64,000 nt of DNA. Source: Neptuniibacter halophilus (GTDB taxonomy: Bacteria > Pseudomonadota > Gammaproteobacteria > Pseudomonadales > Balneatricaceae). Shown here piece after piece: positions 38,697-47,946 of the stretch. A program made the position numbers and the translations under genes. The stretch lies in contig NZ_AP027292.1 in NCBI RefSeq assembly GCF_030295765.1, positions 248,001-312,000 of the forward strand, in the 5' to 3' direction. The notes under the pieces are model-generated. The model was not told the DNA's origin. It saw only the letters and a program-made list of their open reading frames with translations, and did not search any database. Position 1 is the first letter of the stretch. Every line of letters begins with the position of its first letter.

Positions 38697-39392
38697 ATGA
38701 AAAAAATTCTTACCGGCCTGACTCTGGCGATGGCTGTCAGCAGCGTAAACGCGGCTGAAGTTTCCGGCACGATCAGCTTCACCAACGACTACCGTTTCCG
38801 TGGCGTCAGCCAGACCGCTGGTGATGCCGCCGTTCAGGGCAGTCTGGATGTGGAGTTTGAAAACGGTGTTTACGCCGGTATCTGGGGCAGTAACGTAGAT
38901 TTTGATGACGACGCAAACCTGGAAATCGACTACTACGTGGGTTACTGGGGCGAGATCAATGATGATTGGAGCTACGACATCAGCCTGAACTACTACACCT
39001 ATCCGGGTTACGATGCTGCAGACGGCGATTACGCTGAAATTATTGCCGGCCTGTACTACGGCGATCTGGGTCTGACTTACGCCTACGCTGACGACAACTT
39101 CAACGCGGGTGAGTCTGCTCACTATCTGGCGATCGATTACAGCTACGCGCTGACCGAAGCAGTAAGCCTGGATCTGCACGCTGGCCGCTCTTTCGGTGAC
39201 TACTGGGGCAACGAAGATATCGGCGATCTGGATGACTACACCGACTACTCTGTAGGCATCTCCGGCTCATACGCGGGTCTGGATCTGTCTGCAGCTTACC
39301 TGTTCACTGATCTGGACGGTGACGACGAAGTTGATTCCGGTGCATTCCGCAACGACAACACGTTGCTGCTGAGCGTATCCCGCACGTTCTAA
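38697..39392 (+). CDS. TorF family putative outer-membrane porin
   Basis: 231 residues. Signal peptide to about residue 19 (KKILTGLTLAMAVSSVNAAE), then alternating aromatic beta strands (ISFTNDYRFRGVSQTAGDAA at the mature start, a TorF hallmark) and a terminal Phe (SVSRTF) typical of outer-membrane barrels. Acidic overall. Family members are small porins of unknown cargo. AAGGGG ribosome site. Likely under activator control given the repeats upstream. Confidence 0.87.
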   Translation: MKKILTGLTLAMAVSSVNAAEVSGTISFTNDYRFRGVSQTAGDAAVQGSLDVEFENGVYAGIWGSNVDFDDDANLEIDYYVGYWGEINDDWSYDISLNYYTYPGYDAADGDYAEIIAGLYYGDLGLTYAYADDNFNAGESAHYLAIDYSYALTEAVSLDLHAGRSFGDYWGNEDIGDLDDYTDYSVGISGSYAGLDLSAAYLFTDLDGDDEVDSGAFRNDNTLLLSVSRTF

Positions 39393-39522
39393 GCTGAAGG
39401 ATCCGGTAGTGGACTGGCTACCGGATTAACAGCGACCGGCCTGACTTACCCCGGGCCGGTCAATGCTACTCCACTACAGTCACGGGCAAAGGTTCATGCC
39501 CTCTTCGATATTATGCACTTTC

Positions 39523-39553
39523 CGCCCCTGCTCCCTCGCAGGGGCGGCTTTTT
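39523..39553 (+). terminator. Intrinsic terminator after the porin gene
   Basis: CGCCCCTGC (39523-39531), 6-nt loop, GCAGGGGCG (39538-39546), then GC and T5. It overlaps the 3' end of the converging yceH gene. A second hairpin without T-run, ATCCGGTAG/CTACCGGAT, sits at 39401-39426. Confidence 0.8.
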
Positions 39554-40238
39554 ATCTCTCCTGCTCTTCTGAGTGCGTCATCTCCAGTAACTGCTGCTTC
39601 AGTGACGCCAGCTCATCTTCCAGTTGCGCTACCCGCTGCTCCAGTGCACTCCGGCTCAGGGGTTTATCTTCTTCCGGGATAACAGCAGCCTGATCCACCG
39701 GGCCACTGAATAGATGCAGATAACGCGACTCCCGCTTGCCCGGCTCGCGTTCAAGCCGCACCACCAGCGCTCGCTCAGCAAGGCGGACTAATACCTGCTC
39801 CACCTCACTGACATCATTAAAGCTGCACAGGCGATTAGTCCGGCTGCGCAACTCTCCCGGGGTCTGCGCGCCTCTGAGAAGCAGGACGCAGATAATGCCC
39901 AGCTCCTGCGCGGTTAGCTGCAGATCACTGAATTCAGTGTTACAGAAGCGATGTTTGTACTTCATGACCCGGCTGCCAAATCCGGATTCTTCACGAATCA
40001 GACGCTTATCACGCAACTGATCCAGCAGCGTCATTACATCGGCTTCAGCGAGGCTCATCACCGGTTCACGGTTACTTTTCTGGTTGCAGGCCTGGGTCAG
40101 GGCATTCAGGGAGAGGGGGTATTGATCCGGGGTGGTGATCTCTTTTTCAAGCAACGCACCAATCACCCGGGTCTGAGGTAAGGTTAAATCCATATCCACA
40201 ATGGGTTCCTTCTGTTCCATCTTACTGAGATCAAACAT
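39552..40238 (-). CDS. yceH: YceH family (DUF480) protein
   Basis: 228 residues at most. Two winged-helix-like halves: [44 protein letters not shown] and [19 protein letters not shown] are the YceH signatures; the C-terminal 30 residues form a coiled coil. Function unknown. In-frame starts at 40238, 40220 and 40193 are all weakly supported; the conserved part begins near 40190. Confidence 0.88.
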   Translation of the reverse strand: MFDLSKMEQKEPIVDMDLTLPQTRVIGALLEKEITTPDQYPLSLNALTQACNQKSNREPVMSLAEADVMTLLDQLRDKRLIREESGFGSRVMKYKHRFCNTEFSDLQLTAQELGIICVLLLRGAQTPGELRSRTNRLCSFNDVSEVEQVLVRLAERALVVRLEREPGKRESRYLHLFSGPVDQAAVIPEEDKPLSRSALEQRVAQLEDELASLKQQLLEMTHSEEQER

Positions 40239-40297
40239 AGCACAGCCGACGCTGACAGGAACCCATTACATTAGTCGCGCCCTCCCGGCGCGCTTTA

Positions 40298-42433
40298 TCA
40301 GGTACGCAGTGAACTCAGTTGCTGATCCAGCGTCAGGATCTCATTCTCCAGTTCAGTACTGGCCTGATTACTCTGTCCGGCCAGCTCTGCCAGCGCTTCC
40401 GTTGCATCACCGATCACAGTGAGGTTTCGGCTGATCTCTTCGCTGACCGAGCTTTGCTGCTCAGCCGCCGTCGCCACCTGAGTGATATGCTCGGCAATCT
40501 CTCCAATTTCACTGCCGACCGTTGCCAGCAGATCGTAGCTCTGCAAGGTCTCTTCGCGGGTGCCATTAGCACGCTGAGTACCCTGCTCAATCGTCGCTAC
40601 TGCCTGTGTCACACCGCTCTTGAGGCCCTGAATCATCGTATTGATCTCTTCAGTACTGTCCTGTGTTTTCGATGCCAGATTACGCACCTCATCAGCCACC
40701 ACCGCAAAGCCACGACCTTTATCACCCGCCCGCGCTGCTTCAATCGCCGCGTTCAGTGCCAGCAGGTTCGTCTGCTCGGCAATGCCCTGAATCACTTCCA
40801 GAATCCGGTAGATTTCATCAGTGCGGTTAGCCACCTCCTGAATCGATTCATTGGCTTGCCCCATCTCAGCCGTCAACTGACCAACCTCATCCACGGACGC
40901 CGAAAGGGTTTTCTGCGCATTCTCAACTGATTGTCTGGCCCGCTGCGCGTTACCCGCCACCTCTGCTGCCAGTTTGGATACCTCCGAGGAGGTTGCAGAA
41001 AGCTCATTGGTTGCCACCACCACGCTCTGAATTTCGCGCTGCTGATCGGTGGTTGCATTCAGCGACAGGTCATTAATTTCCCGGCCTTTCAGGGCGCACT
41101 GTTTAGCGCCCTCGCCGACATTTTTAAGCTGCGTCACCATATCCCGCAGCTTATGCATAAACTGGTTGAAGCCATTACTCAATGAGATCAGCTCAGCATG
41201 GGTATCGATGGTCAGCACCTGGGTCAGATCCCCCTCAGCACTGGACAGGTTCATCACCCGGCGATCCAGCTCACGAATCGGTGACACCACCGAACGGATC
41301 AGCAGCAACAGCAGGAAGATCGCCGCCGCAGACACCACCAGAATCTGAATAATCTGCGAGCTGAGTATGGTCAGTACCTGCTGATCAATGGTCGCAGACA
41401 GACGGTTGGCACTCTCCAGCACCACCTCCTGAGGCAGTTCAATCAACAGCGACCAGGTAGTATCAGCCGCAGCGATTTTAACCGGATAGGCAACATAGTA
41501 AGTCCCCTCAAACAGCTCAATACCATTAGCCTGCTGGTGCAGTTTAAGAATACCGGCAGGCAGATCATTGCGCGCTTCGGTCAGGGGCCGGGTGAGTTTT
41601 TCACGGTAATGACTGGAGCTCACAATCAGCCCTTTATCACTCAGCAGACTGACCTTACTGCGTCCGCCATAGAGCTCTTTACTGACACGCTCGGTCAGGT
41701 TCTGAAAAATCGGCAGATTAACGTCAATCCCTACCAGACCGGAAAACGTACCTTCAACCATGACCGGTGCTGTCAGGCTGGTCATCAGCTCACTGTTGCC
41801 CGGCGAGATCTCATACAGGTAAGGGTCAAGAATACAGGGCGCTTTCTTATCTTTCGCGCAGAGATACCACTCCGCTTCACGAATGCCAAACTCACCGACT
41901 TCGTCGGCATATTTTTCCTGACTGTCCTCTACCCGCTGCTGTTCCAGCTCCGAGGGAGAGTTGCGCACCCAATAGATCTCCAGCGCACCCGAGTCGGCGA
42001 CGGTATGGATCGACTGGCTGCCCCGGTTGTAGTTATCCGCACCATCATAACCATTGGCTTCAAACTGCGCATAGGTAGAGCTGATATCCTGATGCTGGCT
42101 GAGGCTGGCGCGTACCAGCTCGTTGACCTGATCCCGGCTCAGACGCACATCCGGTTTCGCTGCGGTTGCCGCGAGAATCCGGGATACCGTCAGGGGAACC
42201 CGGTAGACACTGTCTACGTATCCTGAGATAAAACTGCTCAGACGACCCGCTTCAGCATTCAGGCGGCCGAGTATTTCACTCTCCATCTCCTCCTGAGTCT
42301 GCGCCAGAATATCGGACTCCATCTTGCCCAGACTCAGATAGAGGCTGCTGCTCAGAATCCCGACCAGCAGAACAAACGCAATAATAATGGTAGACAGCAG
42401 CTTGACACTGATCGGCAAGGCTCTGATCGACAT
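40298..42433 (-). CDS. Methyl-accepting chemotaxis protein with periplasmic sensor
   Basis: 711 residues. Membrane helix about 10-33, large periplasmic region (about 40-355) of the dCache kind with a [20 protein letters not shown] / [13 protein letters not shown] segment, second helix about 360-385, HAMP, then the signalling domain with the hairpin tip [35 protein letters not shown]. It senses an external ligand and controls the flagellar kinase CheA; ligand unknown, though amine and amino acid sensors share this architecture. AAGGAG before the ATG. No che genes nearby. Confidence 0.92.
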   Translation of the reverse strand: MSIRALPISVKLLSTIIIAFVLLVGILSSSLYLSLGKMESDILAQTQEEMESEILGRLNAEAGRLSSFISGYVDSVYRVPLTVSRILAATAAKPDVRLSRDQVNELVRASLSQHQDISSTYAQFEANGYDGADNYNRGSQSIHTVADSGALEIYWVRNSPSELEQQRVEDSQEKYADEVGEFGIREAEWYLCAKDKKAPCILDPYLYEISPGNSELMTSLTAPVMVEGTFSGLVGIDVNLPIFQNLTERVSKELYGGRSKVSLLSDKGLIVSSSHYREKLTRPLTEARNDLPAGILKLHQQANGIELFEGTYYVAYPVKIAAADTTWSLLIELPQEVVLESANRLSATIDQQVLTILSSQIIQILVVSAAAIFLLLLLIRSVVSPIRELDRRVMNLSSAEGDLTQVLTIDTHAELISLSNGFNQFMHKLRDMVTQLKNVGEGAKQCALKGREINDLSLNATTDQQREIQSVVVATNELSATSSEVSKLAAEVAGNAQRARQSVENAQKTLSASVDEVGQLTAEMGQANESIQEVANRTDEIYRILEVIQGIAEQTNLLALNAAIEAARAGDKGRGFAVVADEVRNLASKTQDSTEEINTMIQGLKSGVTQAVATIEQGTQRANGTREETLQSYDLLATVGSEIGEIAEHITQVATAAEQQSSVSEEISRNLTVIGDATEALAELAGQSNQASTELENEILTLDQQLSSLRT

Positions 42434-42647
42434 CAGGAAGACTCCTTATTGTTATTGTTGAACTGTCCTTTGGGGAAAGGGTGTGACGATCTTGAGCATC
42501 GCCATATATTGTTGAAAGTGTAGTCAAAATCCGGGGCAAAGCACTCTAACCCTGAAGAGGTATATGCGGGCAAAACCTGACAGAGCTGATGGCAGAGCTA
42601 ACCGATAGCGCGGCTGAGCGATGTCGCCGGCGGGGTGAATACAAATG

Positions 42648-42682
42648 AAAAAAAGCCGGCAGGGCGAATTCGCTCTGCCGGC
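42648..42682 (-). terminator. Intrinsic terminator of the agmatinase-family gene
   Basis: GCCGGCAGGGCG (42655-42666), AATT loop, CGCTCTGCCGGC (42671-42682), one G-T pair; A-run 42648-42654 gives a T-tract on the minus strand. The remaining 42434-42647 is the upstream region of the chemoreceptor gene, with nothing else recognised. Confidence 0.88.
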
Positions 42683-42723
42683 CATGCACGACCACCGGTA
42701 GCAGCCATGGCTGATCTGTCGCG

Positions 42724-43686
42724 TTATTTAGACAGGTAGTCCCCGCCTGCGCCCTGATTGGCTGCCAGTACGTAGAGGTATTCCAGTGCCAGCGTAGCGC
42801 CTGCCAGAGAGGTAATATCGGAGTTATCGTAGGCCGGTGCCACTTCAACCACATCCATACCGATCAGGTTCAGACCTTTCATACCACGAATCACTTTCAG
42901 CGCAGTATCGATGCTCATGCCTGCAGAAACCGGGGTACCTGTACCCGGAGCAAACGCCGGATCCAGACCGTCGATATCGAAGCTGACATAAACTTTCTTA
43001 TCGGCCACACGTTTGCGGATACGCTCCAGCGTAGCTTCCGGACCGTTGCCATTCACCCAGGCCGCATCCAGTACTTCAAATGGGTGACCTTCTGTATCGT
43101 AAGCGGTACGGATACCGATCTGCAGAGAGTGCTCAGTGTCGATCAGACCTTCATTGACCGCATGATGGAACAGCGTACCGTGGTCATACTTAGTGCCACC
43201 GGAATAGGTATCGGTGTGTGCATCAAAGTGGATCACCGCAATCGGGCCATGCTTTTTCGCGTAAGCACGCAGAATCGGCAGGGTAATAAAGTGATCACCA
43301 CCGAAGGTCAGCGCGGATTTGTCCGCTTCCATAATCTTGCTGATATGCGCTTCCAGATTATCTACCAGCGTCTGCGGCTCACCATGCTTGAAGTAAACGT
43401 TACCTGCATCTTCTACGTTCAGGTGATCATCCAGAGCAAAATTCCACGGCCAGCGCGCGCCTTCCCATGACAGGTTGGCAGAAGCTGAACGGATCCCTTC
43501 AGGTCCGAAGCGAGCACCCGGGCGGCCGGAAGTGGACATATCGTAAGGCACGCCGCTGACAATGACTTCCGCATCACTCGTCTGCAGATCCCGTAGCTGA
43601 GGAAACTGCATAAAAGTCATACCCAGTGCGCCGTACAGGGGAACATCCGCATTTGCCACTGTTACTTGTTGTTCTTTATCACTCAC
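42724..43686 (-). CDS. Agmatinase-family ureohydrolase (agmatinase or guanidinobutyrase)
   Basis: 320 residues. Binuclear manganese hydrolase releasing urea from agmatine (giving putrescine) or 4-guanidinobutyrate (giving GABA). Metal ligands in FGGDHFITLP (His), IHFDAHTDTY and SFDIDGLDPAFAPGTGTP. Start GTG at 43686 with GAGGTGA five nt upstream; a GTG at 43695 is less well placed. The divergent LysR gene resembles the gbuR-gbuA layout of Pseudomonas aeruginosa, which favours guanidinobutyrase, while speD and polyamine genes in the window favour agmatinase. Sequence alone does not settle it. Confidence 0.88.
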   Translation of the reverse strand: MSDKEQQVTVANADVPLYGALGMTFMQFPQLRDLQTSDAEVIVSGVPYDMSTSGRPGARFGPEGIRSASANLSWEGARWPWNFALDDHLNVEDAGNVYFKHGEPQTLVDNLEAHISKIMEADKSALTFGGDHFITLPILRAYAKKHGPIAVIHFDAHTDTYSGGTKYDHGTLFHHAVNEGLIDTEHSLQIGIRTAYDTEGHPFEVLDAAWVNGNGPEATLERIRKRVADKKVYVSFDIDGLDPAFAPGTGTPVSAGMSIDTALKVIRGMKGLNLIGMDVVEVAPAYDNSDITSLAGATLALEYLYVLAANQGAGGDYLSK

Positions 43687-43736
43687 CGTGCTCACCTCAC
43701 ACTTAAATTCAACTTGATTACAGGGTAGCCTCTGAC

Positions 43737-43748
43737 CAATAATTATTG
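43737..43748. promoter_or_regulatory. Palindrome between ureohydrolase and LysR genes
   Basis: CAATAATTATTG is a perfect 12-bp palindrome in the 113-bp divergent promoter; a second, imperfect one (CCAA...TTGG, 43777-43792) lies just before the LysR start. They are candidate operators for the LysR protein. Confidence 0.4.
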
Positions 43749-43799
43749 AAATGCATTATTAAAATATATAAATGCACCAAATTAATAATTGGATTCCGC

Positions 43800-44726
43800 A
43801 TGAAACTCCTGCGACAGTTTGACCTCAATCTGCTGGTATTGTTTGAAGCCCTGATCAGCGAATGCCATGTAACCCGGGCTGCGGAAAAGGTATTTCTCAG
43901 CCAGTCTGCCATGAGCCACGCCCTGAACCGTTTACGTGAACTACTCGACGACCCTTTACTGGTACGCACCGAGAACGGCCTTCAGCCCACCCCCAGAGCC
44001 TTACAGATGCTGCCTCAGGTGCGACAGGCGCTACAGTTAGTTGGCAGAACGCTGGAACCCCCTGCCCCCTTTGATCCGGCCAGCAGCAGCCGGACCTTCC
44101 GCATCGCCAGCACCGACTACTTTGAAACCGTTGTCTTCCCGGACTGGTTCAGCCAGTTGCGCCAACGGGCACCTCATATTCAGGTTGAGATCGCCCTGAT
44201 TGCCGTTGAAACCGCCAGTAGCCATCTGCAGCAGGGGCAGATCGATCTGATTGTGGGTATGGAAGCGGGTCAGTCACTGCCTAAGCATCTGCTGGTAGAA
44301 GACTGGATAAGCGAGCGCCAGACCTGCCTCAGCGCGGCGGCCAATCACCAGATCGGCGACCAGCTCAGCCTCGATGAGTATCTGGAACAGCCGCATATTC
44401 TGTTTTTTGATCTGGAGGGAGAAACCAGTAGCGGGGTCGATCACTGGCTGACCCGGCTGGGTAAAACCCGCCAGCCGATTGCCCGCGCTACCAACTATAC
44501 GGCAGCAGCGAGGCTGGCGACGCATACCGATGCACTGATCACGCTGCCCTCTCGTATGGGCGAGCTGTTTGCCGAAATGCTGCCGCTGAAACGGGTGGAA
44601 CCGCCCGCAGAGCTACCGGCTATCGACATGACCATTGTCAGCCATCCATTGTATGCAGAAGACCCGGCGATTATCTGGTTGAAAGAAGAAATTCAGGCGT
44701 TTGGTCAGCGGCTGATCCGCCGCTGA
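43800..44726 (+). CDS. LysR-family regulator divergent from the ureohydrolase gene
   Basis: 308 residues from the ATG at 43800. FDLNLLVLFEALISECHVTRAAEKVFLSQSAMSHALNRLRE is the NodD/PA2206-type winged helix; effector domain from about 95. Longer upstream frames are AT-rich promoter sequence and not coding. Most likely controls the agmatinase-family gene; the ligand may be a guanidino compound, by inference from position. Converges on lhgO with a 10-bp gap. Confidence 0.87.
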   Translation: MKLLRQFDLNLLVLFEALISECHVTRAAEKVFLSQSAMSHALNRLRELLDDPLLVRTENGLQPTPRALQMLPQVRQALQLVGRTLEPPAPFDPASSSRTFRIASTDYFETVVFPDWFSQLRQRAPHIQVEIALIAVETASSHLQQGQIDLIVGMEAGQSLPKHLLVEDWISERQTCLSAAANHQIGDQLSLDEYLEQPHILFFDLEGETSSGVDHWLTRLGKTRQPIARATNYTAAARLATHTDALITLPSRMGELFAEMLPLKRVEPPAELPAIDMTIVSHPLYAEDPAIIWLKEEIQAFGQRLIRR

Positions 44727-44736
44727 CCGGAGCGGG

Positions 44737-45951
44737 TTACTCCGCGCCAAGCTTCTCGGCGACCTTGTCGCAGATATAATTGCCGATCGGAATCGACGAG
44801 GTAGCAGCCGGAGACGGCGCGTTACAGACATGCAGGCTGCGCGGACTTTCCGCAAACAGAAAGTCATGCACCAGCGAGCCATCGGCCATCACCGCCTGAG
44901 CCCGAATACCGGCAGGATACGGCTTAAGATCGGACAGTTTCAGCTTAGGGCAGTATTTCTGCACAGTTTTCAGGTAACCCGGCTTCCACCAGGAGTTACG
45001 GGTCTCCACCAGACCCACCCTGAAGTGAGCACACAGCACCTTCCAGAATCCACTGAAACGGAACATATCCAGCAGGTCTCGCAGGCTGATATTAATCCGC
45101 CCATAGCCCTCACGTTTCCAGCCCTGCACCGCATTCGGCCCAACCGTCACCGAACCATCGATCATCCGGGTCAGGTGAACGCCGAGGAACGGCAAATCCG
45201 GGTCGGGGATCGGGTAGATCAGATGTTTAACAATCTGGTTGTGTTCCGGGCCCAACTGATAATATTCACCCCGGAACGGAATGATCTGAAAATCGGTCTT
45301 GATGCCCAGCATACGCGTCGTGCGATCCGCCATCAGACCGGAACAGGTAATCACAAAGCGACTTTCAATCTGTTCGCTGCGGCCCTGAGTTTCAACATCC
45401 AGCCGGATCAGATCCGCCGTTTCCTGCATCCCGACCACCCGGGTATTGAGGCGCGTTTCGCCACCCAACTGCTCAAAGCATTTCGCCATCGCCGTGGTGA
45501 CTTTCTGATAATCGACAATCCCGGTCGTGTTGACCTTAATCGCCCCAACCCCGGTGATGTCCGGTTCCAGCGCGTTAAGCTGCTGCTGATCCAGCAGCTC
45601 CACCTCAATGCCATTGGTCTGACAACGCTCGAACAGGGCCAGCATCCGTTCCCGCTCCAGCTCGTTGGTTGCCACCAGCAACTTACCGCATTGATCGTAA
45701 GGGATATTCTGCTCTTCGCAGAATTTGATCGTCGCAGCCACGCCCTCTTTACAGAATTTAGCTTTAAGACTGCCCGGCGCGTAATAGACACCGGCATGGA
45801 TCACACCGCTGTTATGACCGGTCTGGTGCATAGCATACGCCGCTTCTTTCTCAACCAGCAGCACCGATTTATCGGGGTAACGCTGCTTCAGTTGCCAGGC
45901 GGTTGAAGCGCCGACAATCCCGCCGCCAATAATCAGATAATCGTAAATCAT
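44737..45951 (-). CDS. lhgO: L-2-hydroxyglutarate dehydrogenase (quinone)
   Basis: 404 residues. FAD enzyme oxidising L-2-hydroxyglutarate to 2-oxoglutarate, passing electrons to the quinone pool. DYLIIGGGIVGASTAWQL (FAD binding, about 4-21), HQTGHNSGVIHAGVYYAPGS, FRGEYYQL and HVCNAPSPAATSSIPIG are LhgO (YgaF) signatures. ATG at 45951 with GGA five nt upstream; the TTG at 45960 is unlikely. Directly downstream of glaH, completing the glutarate to 2-oxoglutarate route. Confidence 0.95.
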   Translation of the reverse strand: MIYDYLIIGGGIVGASTAWQLKQRYPDKSVLLVEKEAAYAMHQTGHNSGVIHAGVYYAPGSLKAKFCKEGVAATIKFCEEQNIPYDQCGKLLVATNELERERMLALFERCQTNGIEVELLDQQQLNALEPDITGVGAIKVNTTGIVDYQKVTTAMAKCFEQLGGETRLNTRVVGMQETADLIRLDVETQGRSEQIESRFVITCSGLMADRTTRMLGIKTDFQIIPFRGEYYQLGPEHNQIVKHLIYPIPDPDLPFLGVHLTRMIDGSVTVGPNAVQGWKREGYGRINISLRDLLDMFRFSGFWKVLCAHFRVGLVETRNSWWKPGYLKTVQKYCPKLKLSDLKPYPAGIRAQAVMADGSLVHDFLFAESPRSLHVCNAPSPAATSSIPIGNYICDKVAEKLGAE

Positions 45952-45971
45952 GGTTTCCAATACGCAATAAA

Positions 45972-46004
45972 GCGGGAGTTTCGCTGTTAACGAAAGACTC
46001 CCGC
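45972..46004 (-). terminator. Hairpin between glaH and lhgO
   Basis: GCGGGAGTTTCG pairs with CGAAAGACTCCCGC (2-nt bulge); on the minus strand the stem is followed by TTTATTG. It could partly terminate after glaH and lower lhgO expression relative to glaH, or stabilise the upstream mRNA. Confidence 0.5.
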
Positions 46005-46021
46005 CGGGTGACTAGACAGAA

Positions 46022-46966
46022 TCAGGCTTTTGTAAAGTGGCCGCGCTGACGCAGCAGCTCACGGGACAGGCCCGGATGCGGCACAAATTTATCACGGCCA
46101 TGCAGCCAGCAGTGGTTCTGTACAACCAGCATAGAACCTACAGGCACCCGCACGTTAAAGCAATTCTCTTCCGCCTCCAGCGATTCGCCCATCTCGTACA
46201 GGTAAAGACCCTGACGCATGTTCTGTGGCTCCGCAAACTGGTCGATAAACAGCATATGCGGCTTACCGTTACTGTCCTCTTCGAAGAACACCGGGTGCTC
46301 CAGTTTGTAATCCACCTTCTTGCTTGGCGGAGAACCCCAGACGATATCCTGTTTTGCCAGCGGGTGATTGTAGAATTTATCCAGATCCTGCCAGTCATCG
46401 ATGTGCAGCAGCAGGGAATCACCGCCCTCCATGTTCTGCTCTTCCATCTTCATCATCAGAACAAAATCGGTGCGTTCATCTACGTATGTACCGTCATTAT
46501 GCAGCTCCATACGGCGGTGAGCCTGACGCAGGTAGCTGTCACTGTTGTCTTCATTTTTCACCGTAAAGCGGGCGTAGTACTTGCCATACATGGAGTCAAA
46601 GTTAGGCATACCGATCAGATGTGACACAGCCGTGGAGAGCTTAACGTTCAGCTCGGTCTGATCATCTTCCGCCTGCCCCTCATACTGCAGCAGGAAACCG
46701 GCCTGATCACGGTTGCGCATAATCCGGTTAAGGCACTCACCGAGTTCACCACTGCACAACTGATCCAGCTTATCGGCAATAGCAAAACGCAGGAATGGTT
46801 TGTACTCCAGCGCCTGAACACCCCACTGACGGGTTTCGGTTTCAAACCGGTTCAGCACCTGTTCGGACAATGTAACTACCTGCAGACGCTGATTGGCGGC
46901 AAATGAGTGAACGCTGAAACCAGAGGTTTCAGCAGAATTGGCCTGTAATTTCTCGATCGCTGACAT
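46022..46966 (-). CDS. glaH: Glutarate 2-hydroxylase (CsiD family)
   Basis: 314 residues. Fe(II)/2-oxoglutarate dioxygenase converting glutarate to L-2-hydroxyglutarate in lysine breakdown. Iron ligands His156 and Asp158 in MELHNDGTYVDERTD and a distal His about 289 in NHCWLHGRDKF, close to E. coli GlaH numbering. VSHLIGMPNFDSMYGKYYARF is also conserved. First gene of glaH-lhgO, divergent from a GntR regulator of the CsiR kind. Confidence 0.96.
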   Translation of the reverse strand: MSAIEKLQANSAETSGFSVHSFAANQRLQVVTLSEQVLNRFETETRQWGVQALEYKPFLRFAIADKLDQLCSGELGECLNRIMRNRDQAGFLLQYEGQAEDDQTELNVKLSTAVSHLIGMPNFDSMYGKYYARFTVKNEDNSDSYLRQAHRRMELHNDGTYVDERTDFVLMMKMEEQNMEGGDSLLLHIDDWQDLDKFYNHPLAKQDIVWGSPPSKKVDYKLEHPVFFEEDSNGKPHMLFIDQFAEPQNMRQGLYLYEMGESLEAEENCFNVRVPVGSMLVVQNHCWLHGRDKFVPHPGLSRELLRQRGHFTKA

Positions 46967-47011
46967 TTTTATTCTTCCTCAGAATCGGTGTATGAGTAAT
47001 ATGCAGCCAAT

Positions 47012-47043
47012 AATGTCGACATTTTTTAATTATGTCAACATTA
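47012..47043. promoter_or_regulatory. Two GlaR/CsiR-like operator boxes between glaH and its regulator
   Basis: AATGTCGACATT (47012-47023, perfect palindrome) and ATGTCAACAT (47032-47041, one mismatch) have centres about 19 bp apart, two helical turns. ATGT-N5-TTTT occurs at 47013-47025, the form I recall for E. coli CsiR sites. They lie in the divergent promoter region. Confidence 0.65.
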
Positions 47044-47121
47044 TATTTTTTGATCGATGTTTAAATCTGTTCGCCTATTCACGTAAAATACCCCCAATCA
47101 ATGCTGATACAGAGAGTACAG

Positions 47122-47823
47122 ATGACAGCGCAAACCCGCCTGAACCCGGCCCAGAGCAGCGACAATTTTGCCGCTCAGGTACTGGGGCAACTGAAGCAGG
47201 ACATTCTTAGCGGTTACTTTAATCCGGGTGAAAAACTCAAGATGGCGCGTCTGAAAGAGCGTTATCAGGTGGGTGTCGGCCCTCTGCGGGAAGCGCTTTC
47301 TCAGTTGCTGGTAGAACAACTGGTGGTGGTCGAAAACCAGCGCGGTTTCACCGTACACCCGATCAGCGCTGAAGAGCTGGAAGATATCTATCAGACCCGG
47401 GCGGAGATTGAAGCACTCTGCATCAGTCAGGCCATTGATAAAGGCGATGACGCCTGGGAAGCAGGTATTCTTGCCGCAGCCCATCAGTTGAATAAATCAT
47501 CTCACCTGCTGGAACAGGATAATCCGCAGAACATTCAGCAGTGGGAAGCACTGCATCAGGCTTTTCACAAGGCGATAGCCGCTGGCTGCCAGTCACCGAC
47601 ACTGTTGCATGTTCGCCGCTCCCTGTATGAGAAAGCCTCCCGCTACCGAAACTACTGGCTGAAAGAAAACATGCTCGACAAAGTGGTGTTTGATGCCAAT
47701 CAAAAAGAACATCAGACCCTGACCGACGCGCTTCTGGCACGCGATAAAGCCACTGCAGTGGCGCTGATCAGGCAACATATTCTCAGCCCTTACCGTCTGC
47801 TGAAGGACTCTATCCGTTTCTGA
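47122..47823 (+). CDS. glaR: GntR (FadR subfamily) regulator of glutarate genes, CsiR/GlaR-like
   Basis: 233 residues from the ATG at 47122. Winged helix about 15-75 (VLGQLKQDILSGYFNPGEKL, ERYQVGVGPLREALSQLLVE) and an all-helical FCD ligand domain (IYQTRAEIEALCISQAI; metal-site Asp and His in HQAFHKAI and KEHQTLTDALLARD). E. coli CsiR/GlaR represses the glaH operon and is relieved by glutarate; the divergent position and boxes fit the same role. A longer TTG/ATG start at 47101 is less likely. Confidence 0.88.
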   Translation: MTAQTRLNPAQSSDNFAAQVLGQLKQDILSGYFNPGEKLKMARLKERYQVGVGPLREALSQLLVEQLVVVENQRGFTVHPISAEELEDIYQTRAEIEALCISQAIDKGDDAWEAGILAAAHQLNKSSHLLEQDNPQNIQQWEALHQAFHKAIAAGCQSPTLLHVRRSLYEKASRYRNYWLKENMLDKVVFDANQKEHQTLTDALLARDKATAVALIRQHILSPYRLLKDSIRF

Positions 47824-47835
47824 AGCTGGCACTTC

Positions 47836-47860
47836 GGGCCGCTGCCGGGCGGCCCTTATT
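47836..47860 (+). terminator. Terminator-like hairpin after the GntR gene
   Basis: GGGCCGC (47836-47842), 6-nt loop, GCGGCCC (47849-47855), then TTATTTG. Short T-tract, so moderate support. Confidence 0.6.
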
Positions 47861-47946
47861 TGAAAACTTCCCGGCAAAACACCTTCGCCGTTCTATACTC
47901 ACTGATATAGAAAAGGATGTCACAGTACCGAACGCTGAGGTGTCCT

